NCBI GenBank assembly: GCA_943737045.1
Contig: CALSFV010000301.1
Span: 124,001-188,000, forward strand
DNA from: Parapristionchus giblindavisi
Lineage: Eukaryota > Nematoda > Chromadorea > Rhabditida > Diplogasteridae
DNA length: 64,000 nt
Direction: 5' to 3'
The notes beneath the pieces are model-generated. The model was not told where the DNA came from and did not search any database. It saw only the letters and a list, made by a program, of their open reading frames with translations. A program made the translations under genes and the position numbers. Shown piece after piece: positions 34,110-46,372 of this stretch (positions are counted from its first letter, which is position 1; the number at the start of each line of letters is the position of its first letter).

Positions 34110-34620
34110 CAGTGCTTGTAAATTAGGGTCACTAAGGTCGTTATATAATAATAATATAGCATATTGACTATTTATTTTTTCACAATTTTTTTCGACAGTA
34201 TCGTTCATGCGCAAGCACGTGATAAATAAATTTAAACAATATATTTATGAGTTTTCGAAAAAAACGAATATAATGAGTGAAAGAGACGAGAAGATAGAAA
34301 CGGTTGTTGATTAACAAATATGGTGGGATACTTGGATATCACATTAACTTTTAGTCGAGGAAACTAAAGGTAATCCGGTTAAGTATTAGTAAAGGTTGCT
34401 AAGGTCGTTAAGTATTAGTTAAGGCCATTAGGGTGGATCTAAGGAGGCTAAAGTTATGATTACGTAGAGCTAAGGTCTTTTGGGTATCTAAGGATGTAAA
34501 ATGAAGGTCGTAATTCAGTGATAACTCAGGGTAACACGGAAGACATGTCTACTTGCAGATCTGGAATAGTTTAAGGCTGTACACGAAATAACAGTGTTAT
34601 TATTTATTGCTCTAGCCAAA
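34110..34620. other. Gene-free stretch with CTAAGG/TTAAGTATTAG words
   Basis: Words such as CTAAGGTCGTTAAGTATTAG recur loosely. Similar CTTAAG/ACTTAG words decorate many ankyrin introns (for example 47,700-47,760 and 51,721-51,862). No gene is seen. Confidence 0.45.
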
Positions 34621-34701
34621 ACTACATTTTCCGAAAGGAGTGCATCATGAAGCGTGTGTCCAAGGGTCGTGCCACTCAGGTTCAAAATGTTTCAACAAAG
34701 T

Positions 34702-34824
34702 TCTAAAGCAGTGATACAGTAGTTGACACTCTCCACTCTGCGAATAATCTCTCTTATGCAAAGAAAGCGAGAGAGCGCTGCAAGAGGGGAGAGTTTCATA
34801 TTAGCTCGGAATGTGAATTTAAAA
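34702..34824. repeat. Palindromic MITE, family A, copy 8
   Basis: CACTCTCCACTCTGCGAATAA arm, centre ATGCAAAGAAAGCGAGA, mirror GGGGAGAGTTTCATATTAGC, and terminal TCGGAATGTGAATTTAAA. Confidence 0.7.
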
Positions 34825-34929
34825 TAACATTTACCTAATGAATGAAATATCATCTCTATTCATTAGATAATTCAACCTTCTCTTTCTCTCACTCATTTAG
34901 TCATTTAATGTGACGAAGAAATTGATTGT

Positions 34930-35560
34930 AGATGAGGTATTTTCTATCTCTCTCCTCTCTCTCTCTCCTGTCTCCTCTCCTCTAATTTCTTCTCCTTTTC
35001 TCTCCTCCCTCTCCTTCTCTCTCTCTCTCTTTCTCTCCCTCCCTCTCCTCCTCCCTCCTATCATTTCATGTCCATACATCCTCCTCTTCTTCCTTGATGG
35101 GTATCGATGGACAGGAAAGAGAAGAGAAGGACTAAAGCACTCTCTTCGTTGTTCAAGAGCTCCTCGCTCATTTTCTCCTCCTCCTCCCCTTTGCTCTCTC
35201 TCTCTCTCTCCCCACCCCTCTCGTCCTCTCCTCCCTCTACCATGATGTCTCCCCCTCTTCCTCCTCCCTCCTCCACCCTCAATCTTTCCTCTCTCTCTCC
35301 CATAGAAAGTGTTCTCTGTTTCTCATCCTTCTGGCTACCGTAGTCCCCCTCTGCTTCATTTCACTTTTTTGTGCATACCCTTCCTTGATTAACTCCGGTC
35401 TCTCTCCTCTCTCCCCCTTTACCCTCTCTCTCCCTCTCTCCACCATTCTCTCCCTCTCCCTACCCCTATTTCGTGCAAATGCCTACTTTGTTCACCATTT
35501 CAAACTCCTCTCCCCTACTCTCTCTCACCCCAATATGTCCTCTTCTCTCTTTTCCAGAAA
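34930..35560. repeat. Polypyrimidine tract
   Basis: CTCTCCTCT-rich on the plus strand. No supported gene. Confidence 0.8.
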
Positions 35561-35613
35561 GTCGACATTTCTCCACATAAAGGACGAGCCGGCCGCTATT
35601 CACCGTAAGTCTT

Positions 35614-36660
35614 CTATGTCGATTTAATTTGTACGCTTGTCTTTCTCTGATTCCTCTTTGGCCATAGGAGGACTAATGGATAAGGGGGGATTGTGAGCAT
35701 TTTATTGATCCAAGACGTACATGACATCGATATTTTGGAGATTTTAAATATGGTTTTGTTTTTGACAACTGAAGAAAGGACTATTGAAGTAATATCCAGA
35801 ATATTTTTTTTTACTGTATCTTGAAACATATTCAAATCGGCAACAAAGACAGTCCCTGATTCTAATCTGCGATAATGTTTTCGATCTTCTCTCAAAAATG
35901 GATTGCTTTGACGTCAGGTAAAAGGAGCTTATGGAGCTTCTTAGGGATACTGACACTATCTTTATCGAGAGGGGAAGAGGGAGAGGGAGAGGGAGAGGGA
36001 CAGATTCCAAATCCAGCTTATCCATTAGTCATCTTATCTCTTCTGATTTCTTGGTTCGCTCCATTCTTATCGATCTGTGCGCTCCTATTATGTTTTGTTC
36101 AAAATTTGCGAAAAGAAAAAAGAAAAGACAACTCTCCCTTTTTGGCAAACTCTCTTTTCGTGACTTTTGAACATCTTCAAAATCCATCTATCAGTCATAT
36201 GTCATGCTGTCTAAATCCCTCTGTTCCTATATTTTGCTGCCATATGTCTGTCATTTCTAATCTCCGTATGTCATTCCTCATAAGTATATATCATATCTTA
36301 TCGCTTTCAAGTTATCACTCTATCATCTCTTTCTCTGTTCCATCGTATCCTCTATATATAATGTTGTCATAGCGTCATATCTTTTATAGCCTCTCACTCC
36401 CCCCTTTGCCGCAAGCGAGAAGTACGCATAAAACCGTCTAGCGCACTTAATCTCTTCGCAAACATACTTGCCGATAGTCACGTACGCATTCTTTAAACTC
36501 TGAACACTTGATCTTTGATCTTTGAACTTTTGTTTTTCAAGATCAAGATTTTCACGAGAACAACAGATTGCGAAAGCGAACAGTGATGGCTCTTTTACAG
36601 CTAAACAAGCACTTTAAAGTTTCAAAAATCGTCCAACATTTATGAAATTTGAAACGCATG
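35614..36660. other. Gene-free interval with short repeats
   Basis: Overlapping open frames on both strands (up to 165 codons) contain GAGAGGGAGAGGGA simple sequence (35,970-36,000) and show no family motif, so I do not call a gene. A palindromic C-family MITE lies at 36,097-36,172. Confidence 0.45.
36097..36172. repeat. Short palindromic repeat, family C, copy 1
   Basis: GTTCAAAATTTGCGAAAAG at the left is mirrored by CTTTTCGTGACTTTTGAAC at the right. The middle is ACTCTCCCTTTTTGGCAAAC. Confidence 0.65.
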
Positions 36661-37063
36661 TTTAAAGTGTATTCGTGTACTTTCCAAAAGCCAAAAAATG
36701 TATTTTTTCCTGGTTTATTTCCGATAAGCTAAATTTTTGCTCCGCATTGTTAGTACAAAAAACCTCCAACGTTTCGCACAATGTATCACTGTCCATTAGT
36801 ACTAAAGAGATTTTGAAAAGCAGTAGAAAAAAGGCAAGAGCGAGTGCTCGAAATTTTGGGAAAAGCTTAAGAGCCTTCTTTTGATCAACTTCTTTCGTTC
36901 CCAATCATTCCATATTCATACTTCCTTCTATCTTGCCCGCTCTGCATTTGCTTATACTCTATATCATTCATTGCAGACACTACTTCAGATCATTCAATAT
37001 CTCTGTCAATCATTATCATTGTCAATGTTTTGAACTCAGTTATCTCTGTCAATTGAAGAATAG

Positions 37064-37162
37064 TGTTCAAAAATTACGAAATAAAAGAAAATCAGAGAAA
37101 ACTCTCCTCGTGTTACACGCTCTCTCGCCAATCTTTTTCATTTCTTTTCATGACTTTTGATC
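37064..37162. repeat. Short palindromic repeat, family C, copy 2
   Basis: TGTTCAAAAATTACGAAATAA at the left, TCTTTTCATGACTTTTGATC at the right, middle AACTCTCCTCGTGTTACACG. Confidence 0.65.
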
Positions 37163-37559
37163 GGTGCTCTTCCTTTACCACCACCTCTATGTGTTGTAAC
37201 TAATCGATAATCACTGTTCAACTACAGTATTATTTCTGTTATTGATTAGCTCGCAACATGATCCATCATGTTCTCTCGCGGTTACTGTATTTTCCGTGAT
37301 GTTATCGATATTTTTAAATTTCTACCGTATGCCCGCAGCGAGTACAGTTTGCTGATTTATTGATTGATTTTCTCCTGATCATCGGCTATGTGTTTATGCG
37401 CATTTTTCTTTGTACATTGGCAACGCGAGGTTACACAACCCAAAAAATTATAAAACAAAGTATTTAGACTATTAAGAGTAAGACGCAATAGTATTTCGTC
37501 ATCAGAGATCAAAGTTCAAAGATCAGAGATTATCGAACGAAGATATCTCTTTTTTATCA

Positions 37560-37678
37560 CTGGGCACACCGCGAGCTAATTTTACTCTCCGCTCTGGAAA
37601 CGCTCTCTCGTATACAAATAAATCGAGAGAGCATTGCCCGAGCGGAGATTTTCAAATTAGCCGAGGGTGTACCTTTTT
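37560..37678. repeat. Palindromic MITE, family A, copy 9
   Basis: GGGCACACCGCGAGCTAATT, CTCTCCGCTCTGGAAACGC, centre CGTATACAAATAAATCGAG, mirror GAGCATTGCCCGAGCGGAG, AATTAGCCGAGGGTGTACC. Confidence 0.8.
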
Positions 37679-38219
37679 TGTTCTCTTCATAAGTTAAGAA
37701 AAAGGGTGAAAAGGTAGTTTGTTCGCATACTCCATCCACTATCGCGTTTCTATTTCATTTTCTTTTCGCAACTTTTGAGTGCAAAAATAAGGGGCGTAGC
37801 TTATCCATAATCTCTCGATCAATAACTGTTCTTTGGCATTCCCTATAAGCAATGATCAATCAATGAATCAGCCGAAACTGTACACTTCTCCATGTTTCTT
37901 CTCATCATATTTCATGCCGTATTTTCTCGTTCCGTCCATTTATCCATCCGTTCCGATCTGGCGCTATTTATCATTCGCTTCCATTTGTCATGTCCCTTCC
38001 CTGCTTCCTTCCTTCTCTTGGACATTAGTTATGTACACTTTAGGGGTTTATCTACGGTAGACTTTTAGCTAATGTGGTGTTCAAGAGTCACGAATAGAAA
38101 AGAAGAAGATGTGAGGGAGTATGTAAAACGAAGAGAGTGTTTTCTGTTTTTCTTTCCTTTTGACACCTTTTACGGGGAATAATTGTGTTCAACTTTGTGG
38201 ATTTAATTTTTTATCGCCA

Positions 38220-38640
38220 GACAAGTATTACCAGCTAGACAATGTAAATTGCATTATGAATTCATTATGAAACCTATTACAGAATGCTATTCTTGCACCA
38301 TGTCGAATGAGAACCGATGAATAATAACCGTCTGTGTCATAACCATTTTCATACTTTGAATATTCATTAGTGTTTCTCTCTCATATGTAAATGGAGAGAC
38401 AAACACCAGTCGGTTCTCATCCGACGTAGTACGATATTCTTCTCTTTTTTTTGTCAAGATTGTTTGAAATCAGGTGAATCGTTTGATATAACACAAATAT
38501 CTTTCATCCGATCAAAACACAAGAAAAGATAAGAAAAATGTGTTTGAAATTTAGTTTTATCCTCTGATATCCATCTTATCATTCTTTCGAGATTAGAACA
38601 CTGTACACTGAGATCTATGAATCTACCTTGATCATAAGCT
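38220..38640 (-). repeat. Dispersed repeat, family F, copy 3 (inverted, diverged)
   Basis: The plus strand shows AATTCATTATGAAACCTATT and AACACAAGAAAAGATAAGAA, the reverse complements of words in copies 1 and 2. Confidence 0.5.
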
Positions 38641-38647
38641 CGTATGC

Positions 38648-38768
38648 TCTGTTTTAAAGTAACGAAAAGAATTAATAATTATTTAGCGAAAATAATTAGC
38701 GAGAGAGTGTGCAAAACACGGAGAGTTTTTTTCTCGATTTTCTTTTCTTTTCGTAAAAATTTTAAAAA
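38648..38768. repeat. Short palindromic repeat, family C, copy 3
   Basis: TTTTAAAGTAACGAAAAGAA at the left, TTTCTTTTCGTAAAAATTTT at the right. Confidence 0.5.
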
Positions 38769-38848
38769 TATTTTTATATTCGCTGTGAATGAATCAATGG
38801 GATCCATTAGTCTTATTGATTCGTTCACTTTTTCCTTATCCTCTACAC

Positions 38849-38933
38849 TGCTCAAAAGTAACGAAAAGAGGAAAAATCTTCTAGTTTTGCTCTCGCCTCT
38901 TTTTCATTTCATAATTTGTGAGAACCACATTGC
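38849..38933. repeat. Short palindromic repeat, family C, copy 4
   Basis: GCTCAAAAGTAACGAAAAGA at the left. The right side CTCTTTTTCATTTCATAATT is diverged. The middle is TTCTAGTTTTGCTCTCGCC. Confidence 0.5.
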
Positions 38934-39912
38934 TATGGTCTGTTCTATCAACCATGCGTTATATTGACTCGAACTCATCCATCTGATATATCAGGTGGTC
39001 ATGTTGTTATGGAGAGCCATCGGTTGGCCACGACAACACGATCGACTCATTGATTTGATTGATGCGGCGGATGGCACAGTAGTATTCTGACTAACACGGG
39101 GTTGACCAGCATACCGAAAATACATATATATAATAAAAGTAACTTCTCCGCTTCACGATTATCATGACTGAAGTTTCGCTCCCCCTAATATGTCTCTCAC
39201 CACGCCTATTTTTTGCTTATCTGTATTGAAAGAGAGCGATGATCACAAACGAGAATAGTACGTTACTGTTTGCTCGCACACTCTCCTTTGCTTTTAAACA
39301 CTTCTGATCCACTCTCATGGGCCCATAATTTAACTTACTTATCAATCATATCTAATTGAATGAAATTGAATATCTAATGAATATCTAATGAATGAATATC
39401 TAATGAAATTGACATTAAAGTTTATTAAGTTGTATAGTATCCCTCGTGCTCTATTTCTAATAGAATAGTTCTATGGCAAAGTTAGTTCATTAGCTCTTCA
39501 TCCCGTATACTTTTGTTTCTCTCATCCTCTTTTATTTGCATTCTACTTTCGTGTATTCTTCGTCCCTGCTCATTCTACACTATTATTGCGTTAGAGTTGA
39601 AGGAAGAGAGAGACAGAGAGAGGGAGAAGGGCGAGATAGAGGTACAGAGAGAAGGAGGGAGAAATAGAGAGACAGAGGGAGAGAGAGACAGATAGAGGGA
39701 GAGAGGGAAAGATAGAGTGACAGAGGGAGAGAGTAACATACAGAGATAGACTATCAAATATCTCTTCTACTTTCTTCTTCTTCTATCGTAAACTGATCAC
39801 CTTCTGCCTCTTCATCTTCTCATCTAACTTACACACTTAGTTTTGCATTAGAGTTTCTATTCCGGAGAATGAGAGAGATCAAAGATCAACCTGCCATTTC
39901 CCCTCACGCCCT

Positions 39913-40026
39913 TCAAAAACCACAAAAAGAAAATAACAACAGATAACCACTTCTTGTTTTAAACACTCTCTCGCATCTTTTTTTTGTTTCATTTCTTTTC
40001 TTTTCGCGGATTTTCCTTTTGAACAC
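39913..40026. repeat. Short palindromic repeat, family C, copy 5
   Basis: TTCAAAAACCACAAAAAGAA at the left, TTCTTTTCGCGGATTTTCC then TTTTGAAC at the right, middle AAACACTCTCTCGCATC. Confidence 0.55.
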
Positions 40027-40611
40027 CAATGTTGAAAATGACATCATCGACCGACCTTATTGTATACCCCTTTAAAGAGCTTAACTCCCCTTCCATTCAA
40101 TTCTATAAACTAAAACGTGCGAACTCCCCCTTCACCCTTTCTATCCCCCTCCATCACCTCTCATATCTCCACTAGAGCGTGGCAGCCCTGTCATAGAGTT
40201 TATCAAATCCATTTTGATCTTTAACCGTTCCGATTGTTTCACTGATGCCGCTCATCAAATCTCCTACTTTTTCAAAATGCATTTTTTAACAGCCGACCGG
40301 AATACTGTAACGAGCAATAATGCTATTCAAAATTGGAGTACTGTTCTCTTACCATAAAAATATTTAACAGCCAAAGGGGATACTGTAACGAGCAATGATA
40401 ATATAATAAATTGGAGTACTCTTGAGGTGTCTAGTGCTTGTTAACTTTTTTGTATCTGGTTCTGCGAGAATCGAACACTCTTCGGTAATTGAATTTGTTA
40501 AAAAAACACAAGAGAAGTGGCGATGCAATTTTCGTGTGATTCCTAGTGATTCAATACCGTTCGCCATTGCGATAGAAGTAACTGAGTTTCTCCCTCTCGT
40601 CTATATCTCTC

Positions 40612-40617
<6 letters not shown>

Positions 40618-40665
<48 letters not shown>
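40618..40665. repeat. (CT)n microsatellite
   Basis: An uninterrupted CT run of about 24 units. It is flanked on both sides by the words AGTAACTG(A/T)GTTT (40,578 and 40,666), so the repeat sits inside a small direct duplication. Confidence 0.85.
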
Positions 40666-40669
<4 letters not shown>

Positions 40670-40746
40670 AACTGTGTTTTTGAGGCAAGCCGAATGCCAC
40701 GCCTAATATGATTTTTTTTCTTATCTACTAGTACCGAACAGTGTGA

Positions 40747-40865
40747 TTTAAAGGCACTATCCGAGCTATTTTTACTCTTCACTCTGACCACACTCTCTCG
40801 CAGACAAAGAAAGCTAGAGTTATTCCAGAGTGGAGAGTTTCAAATTAGCTCGGGTATGCCTTGTA
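40747..40865. repeat. Palindromic MITE, family A, copy 10
   Basis: TTTAAAGGCACTATCCGAGC at the left, GTTTCAAATTAGCTCGGGTA then TGCC at the right, centre CGCAGACAAAGAAAGC. Confidence 0.8.
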
Positions 40866-41329
40866 ATGTATGGGGAGGCAAATACGAGTCGAATTTAATA
40901 GATTTATGTAGAGGTCCCTGACGTTCGTCATATGATAGATGAGAGATGGAGAGGGAGAGATAACGAGAATTAGAGATAGAAATAAAGAGAGAGAGAGGCA
41001 GAGTGGTCTGACAGAGTAGAGAGTTCGAGAAAAACTAGGGATATGGAGGGAATGATGACGATGGAGTGTGGTTACTATGGATAAATAGATATTCATTTTG
41101 CTGAATCACTGAGATGAGATGGATTTGTGGGATAGAGAGGGAGAAGAGAGAGGGAGAGAGGGAGAGAGATGGACGAATGGGAGAGGAGACAGAGGTATAG
41201 AAGTAATGAGAGAGGGCAGACGTGAAGACAGAAAGGTTGTTTTCATTCTCAGTTCCCCACTGTTTTCATCTAATTCTATCTTCGTTTCACACTCGCAAAA
41301 CATTGAACTCCTCTTCAGTTCTGTATCTA

Positions 41330-41640
41330 TCCATATCTCTATGTCCCTCTCGCTCCCAATCTCCTTCTACCTTTTCCGTCTCTCCCTCTCCCTCTCCTCT
41401 CCCTCTACCTTTTCCGTCTCTCCCTCTCCCTCTACCTTTTCCGTCTCTCCCTCTCCCTCTCCTCTCCCTCTACCTTTTCCGTCTCTCCCTCTCCCTCTCC
41501 TCTCCCTCTACCTTTTCCGTCTCTCCCTCTCCTCTCCCTCTACCTTTTCCGTCTCTCCCTCTCCCTCTCCTCTCCCTCTACCTTTTCCGTCTCTCCCTCT
41601 CCCTCTCCTCTCCCTCTACCTCTCCTTTCCCCTCTTGAAC
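41330..41640. repeat. CTACCTTTTCCGTCTCTCCC minisatellite
   Basis: The word CCTTTTCCGTCTCTCCCTCT occurs about seven times, about 28-39 bp apart, separated by CCCTCT units. The long Ser/Pro/Leu frame over it (267 codons from 41,119) is a by-product. Confidence 0.8.
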
Positions 41641-42156
41641 CACCTTCATCATCATCTCCAACAAAACAATTATTCCTTACTCTCATCTCATTCTATTTCA
41701 GCCATTCCTTATACTGGAGGTCACTACCATCCATCAAACCGTCGCTCTCTCTCTCCCTCCCCATCTCCCCCTCCCCCTCTCTCATCCACTCTCTCCTCTC
41801 TCCCTCTCTTTCCTACAACTTTCCTCTCTCTTTCTTTGCATATCTCCTTCTCCTCCCCCCCTCTCTCTCCCTCTCCTTATCTCTCACCACATCTCCCCTA
41901 TCAAACCGTCATCACCCTCTGACTAGTTCGATTTATGTACCTACCTTACTATCCTCCTCCTCCTCCTCCTCCTCTTCTTCTTCCTTATAGGATCTCTCAA
42001 TCTTGTGTGATCAATACAATGGCTTTCTTTGTCTTGTGTCCATTCATTCTGTGTGCTATCACTCCGATCTCTGACGACCAGAGAGCATATTGATTTGAAT
42101 GACTAAAAAGTAACTAAAGATTGACTAGAGAGCGACTAGAGGGCGACTAGTGGGCA

Positions 42157-42275
42157 GAGAGCCCCGAGCTGATTTGAAACTTTCCGCTCTGGACACACTC
42201 TCTTGCAGACAAAGAAAGCGAAAGAGTGTGATCAGAGCGGTGAATTACAGATTAGGTCGTGGTGCGCCTTTAAAA
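42157..42275. repeat. Palindromic MITE, family A, copy 11
   Basis: AGAGCCCCGAGCTGATTTGA at the left, centre TTGCAGACAAAGAAAGCGAA, TTAGGTCGTGGTGCGCCTTT at the right. Confidence 0.75.
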
Positions 42276-42419
42276 GGTACTGTAGGGCTCCTACGACTTA
42301 TATATATTTAGCGTTTACTGTAGATATCGTTACTTGCTTTGTTTTTGTTGTTACTTGCTATTTGTTAGCTTGTTTTCTGCGGAGACAAATCCGTTGTTTC
42401 CTCTGCAAGAATTAGAGAT

Positions 42420-42745
42420 AAGGGGAGAGGGACATGAGGAAGAGGAGAGAGAAATGGGGAGAGTGTGAGGAGAGATAGAGATAGATAGAGAGAGAGAGAG
42501 TTGAGGGAGAGGGAGATACAGTGATCATTCCAGATGTAGAATGGCTAATACCCTCTGAGCAAGAATAGAAATACTCTCTCTCTCTCTCCTCTCTTCCGTA
42601 GTCATTGCTGTAATGGTATGTCTGAGCCCCTAGACTTGATTACGAGTGTGTTGCACCATATTGAATGGGAGAGGGAGAGAGAAGGAGAGGGAGAGGATAG
42701 ATAGAGGGAGAGAGAGAGGGAGAGAGAAGGAGAGGGAGAGACCCA
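42420..42745. repeat. Purine-rich low-complexity tract
   Basis: GAGAGGGAG units on the plus strand, opposite in sense to most of the 19-46 kb region, with one short CT block (42,574-42,592). Confidence 0.75.
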
Positions 42746-43265
42746 TTACATTTAATGTGCCTGACAACCATATCTAGAAGTTATTTCATACATAGTCATC
42801 TGTTATGGAGACATAAATAGACTGTGTTAATGTGAGAGCTTATTGATTGGTTTATATTTTTTTTAAATTTTATTTATTCTATTATTTTTTTTCATTAAAA
42901 AATGCAACATTTTTGTAGGACCCCTCATGCTTTGTTACAAAGTTGTGAAAGTGCCCGAAATCTTAAGCAGTATTAAGTGTGAAATCTCCTTAAAAACAAA
43001 AAAAACATGCAAAAGTTCTACTTTAATATAATAAAACATGCAATATAAAAATAGCTAAAAATTATTCTGTCGTGCATAGCGCTGTCGTATCATTTATTTT
43101 ATTTTCGTAACTTGAATACCGCATCATACCATGGGTCATCGCGCGCGCTATCATATGCCTTATGACATTGTCGCATTTTTGTACGTGACGTACGGTAGTG
43201 AAATCTAACAAAAATTGCATGATTTTTTATGTTGACTACTTCGAATATTATTTATGAAACATTTT

Positions 43266-43321
43266 GAAGTTACACCCGAGCTAATTTCACACTTCATTCT
43301 TACCTGACACGCACATAAAGA

Positions 43322-43373
<52 letters not shown>

Positions 43374-43443
43374 TTATCTCACTTTCATTGTTTGCGAGAA
43401 TAACAAGAGCGGAGAAACAACAGCTTGTGGTGTGCCTTTAAAA
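43266..43443. repeat. Palindromic MITE, family A, copy 12, with an ATT microsatellite at its centre
   Basis: TTACACCCGAGCTAATTTCA at the left and AGCTTGTGGTGTGCCTTTAA at the right are the usual termini. The middle holds about 17 ATT units (43,323-43,374), so the microsatellite has expanded inside the hairpin loop region. Confidence 0.7.
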
Positions 43444-43859
43444 ATCGTGGACTTATTGGTGTATTTTTGTTCCTGTATGGCGTTCAGTTTTTTCTGTTAA
43501 AATATTTTTTTGTAAAATTTTTGACGATTTTTTTGAATATGGGATTTTTGTGCCTGTTCTTCATTCTCTTTTTCTCTTCGTCTGTATCTTTGGTTGCCTA
43601 TTTTATGATTTGATTTATTCCTCTTTCGAAATACTAAAATAAGGGAATAAAAGGGAAATTGAGAGCTATAATTCATTTTTCTTGGGATGAATTATTTTTA
43701 GCTTTGTCTTCTTTTTTTTACTAGCAAAGAGCCAAGAATTGCGCTTTCATTTATATATTATAATAGCTTCATAGGAACAAAATGTTTTGAAATGGGGATT
43801 AAAAGTAGTTATAAACTTTTTTGGAGAATCGATGCGTTCGAGAGAAAGGAGAAAACCAA

Positions 43860-46300
43860 CGTCGAAAGTGTAAGAGAATTGGAAGAGTCGAACCAATAGA
43901 CAGAAAGAGAAAGAGAGGTAGTAGAGGGGAGAGAGAGGGAGAGGGGGAAGACAGAGGGAGAGAGAACGAAAGTAAACAATTGAACATTTTCACATGCTCT
44001 TAGCACAACCTAAACCCCTCGTTTCTCTATCAAAACTTCTCATCCCTCTTCCCCTCCTCTCTCTCTCCCTCTGAGTCATGATATTACATATCTGTTATAT
44101 TTTATTTCTCAAGAGGCGGGAAATGGAATCGGAAGAAAAGGGAAAGGGATGAAATCATTCCTTTTTTCTCTTCTCATCGATTCACTTTCGCTCTTTCCCC
44201 TTTCTGGTTCCTTTTTTATGGAAAAAAAGAAGGATCGAGAATAAGACCTAAAGTAAGAGTTAGAGAGAGATAGAGAAGGGTAGAGAGAAATAGAGAGAGA
44301 ATGAGATGAGAGATAGAGAGAGATAGGGGAAGAGAGATCGAACGAATGTAGATAGATAAATATAATAGAGCCGAGATGGTCAGCGCTGCAAAAAGTTAGA
44401 TCGCTCTATCCCTCTCTCTCTCTCCCTCTTTCTCTCCCAACATCTCTATCCCCATATCCCATCTCTTGCTCATCCCTTCTTTACATTACTAGAACGTTTC
44501 TCCTTCTCTCGACCTTTTTTTCCAATCCAACTAGATGCTCGAGTCTACGAACGATTGAGAGAGGGAGAGGGAGAGGGAGAGAGGGGAGAAGGAGAGAGGG
44601 GGGGGGGAGGAGAGGGAGAGGGGGAGAGGGAGGAGGCAGAAAAATGCAGTGAAGAGTAAAAGATTGAAAGTCGAGAGGATTAGAGTTGAAGATGAAGAAG
44701 AAGAATAAAATGACGATGTTAGCGATAGTTGTGCTAGAGTAGCATAGGCTACTGTTCATGTACGCGTTGAAATTATTTTATTTATTTATTTATCTTATTT
44801 AGTTTTTTATTTATCTTATTTATTTATTTTCTTTATTTACTTAATCCACTGTATTTAACCGTTCAATTCCGCTGGTGTATTATTAGTATACTTGCATATG
44901 TATTTGGGTGTGAAAAAATGTGAAATATAAAAATAAAATGTTTTAATAGTTGATATGATTTCTCAGTGATAAACTTTACTAAATTTACGAAACATTCTTC
45001 CTAATGTGTTAAAATAAAGATAATTAAGAACTACAGATATAGGCACACATTAAAGAATATATAATATTATAAAATGCTCTCCCTTCATCTAGTTTTCACC
45101 TCATAATTTGTTTAATGTGAAAAATAAAGAAATATTTTATTCCAATTCGTGACTAAATTGTTAGTTCTAGGGGGATTGGGACCACTGCCCGGCACTGTGC
45201 TTTGATCCCAATCGATTTATCGGTTGATTGATTGATTGATCGATTGATTTATTGATTGCTTAATCACTGAATAGTACGTGGGCGTGAGAACTATCCCTCC
45301 TATCCCTAATCGTCATCACTATGTAAATAAATATGCGGATGATTCGATCACAGATTTCCTATTATAATACAATTCCGTCGGCATAATCCACTTTTCTCGT
45401 GTATCTTCCCCCTCCAGAATTGGTCCCATATTGATACAGCTTTCCATTCATTTCCCCCCATCCTTCTCCCCTCCCCTCCCCTCTCCTCCTTCTCCCTCTT
45501 CATCTCTCCTCCCCTCCATCCCTCTTCTTTCATATACCCATTATTCTATTCCACTTCTCGCGAGAGAGGGTAAAGCGAGGAGAGAGAAAGCTTAGAAGCT
45601 CGGTCTATCCGCTATCTTCCAGTCTCCTTCTCTCCCTCTCCCTCTCCCTTCCATTCCTCCACCCCAATGGCCTTCTTCAGAGAGTCTCGTCGATCTCTTT
45701 TATTCATTGCTCCCTTCAACTCTTCTGCCAGTAATTCTTCCCCCTTTTCCATTTCCTCGCCAGTTTTATCTCCCCTCCCTCTTCTTCTCCCTTTCCCTCT
45801 TCCTTCTGCAAGAGATCCCTTATGTCGAGAGGGCAGAAAGAGGAAGAGGGATATATCATAGAGGGAGAGGGAGAGGGAGAGGAAGATATCTGAGAGGGAG
45901 AGGGAGATTTGGGAACAGAAGGGCAGGCTGGCTGATGTATCCCTCCTACACACTTTCTCTCTTCATCTTCTCTCTCCCTCTGTCCCCTCCCTTCCCTTCC
46001 TCTTGACCCATTGCTCGCTGTGTGTGTTGCATGAAACAATCCTATTCTCTCCCTCTCCCTCTCCATCTTCTCCCTCCCCCTCCCTCTGCCATGCTCCCAT
46101 GCCATTCTTGGAGGCGGCGGTAGTTCTCCCTCTCCCCTCTACCCGCCTCTCTCTCTCTTCCGTATTGATCCGTCGCGACTCTCTCTCTAGGCGATTTACT
46201 CGCGGACTCTCTGGATTCAGCTTCTACTTCTCCCTCTAGTGAAGCTTTTTCTCTCCATCTCCCTTTCATTCGCTCTCATTCGCGATTCGCTCATTCGTCG
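43860..46300. repeat. Low-complexity region upstream of the ankyrin gene, strand-switching
   Basis: Purine-rich blocks (43,900-43,970; 44,260-44,335; 44,555-44,640; 45,850-45,905) alternate with pyrimidine blocks (44,050-44,075; 44,405-44,460; 45,420-45,530; 45,620-45,820; 45,950-46,230). There is also a TTTA run (44,774-44,835) and an ATTG run (45,210-45,250). No gene is supported. It may contain the ankyrin promoter. Confidence 0.7.
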
Positions 46301-46372
46301 TCATTTTCACTGTGCTTTCCCCACGTCCCTCTCTCCCTCTCCCTCTCTCTCCCTCTCCCTCTACCTTTACAT

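Noticed and set aside
35875..36372. 165-codon plus-strand frame
   Set aside because: No recognisable domain; includes purine simple repeat; overlapping frames on both strands are equally open.
41119..41922. 267-codon open frame
   Set aside because: Entirely PLPLPFPSLPLP-type translation of a CTACCTTTTCCG minisatellite and CCCTCT units.
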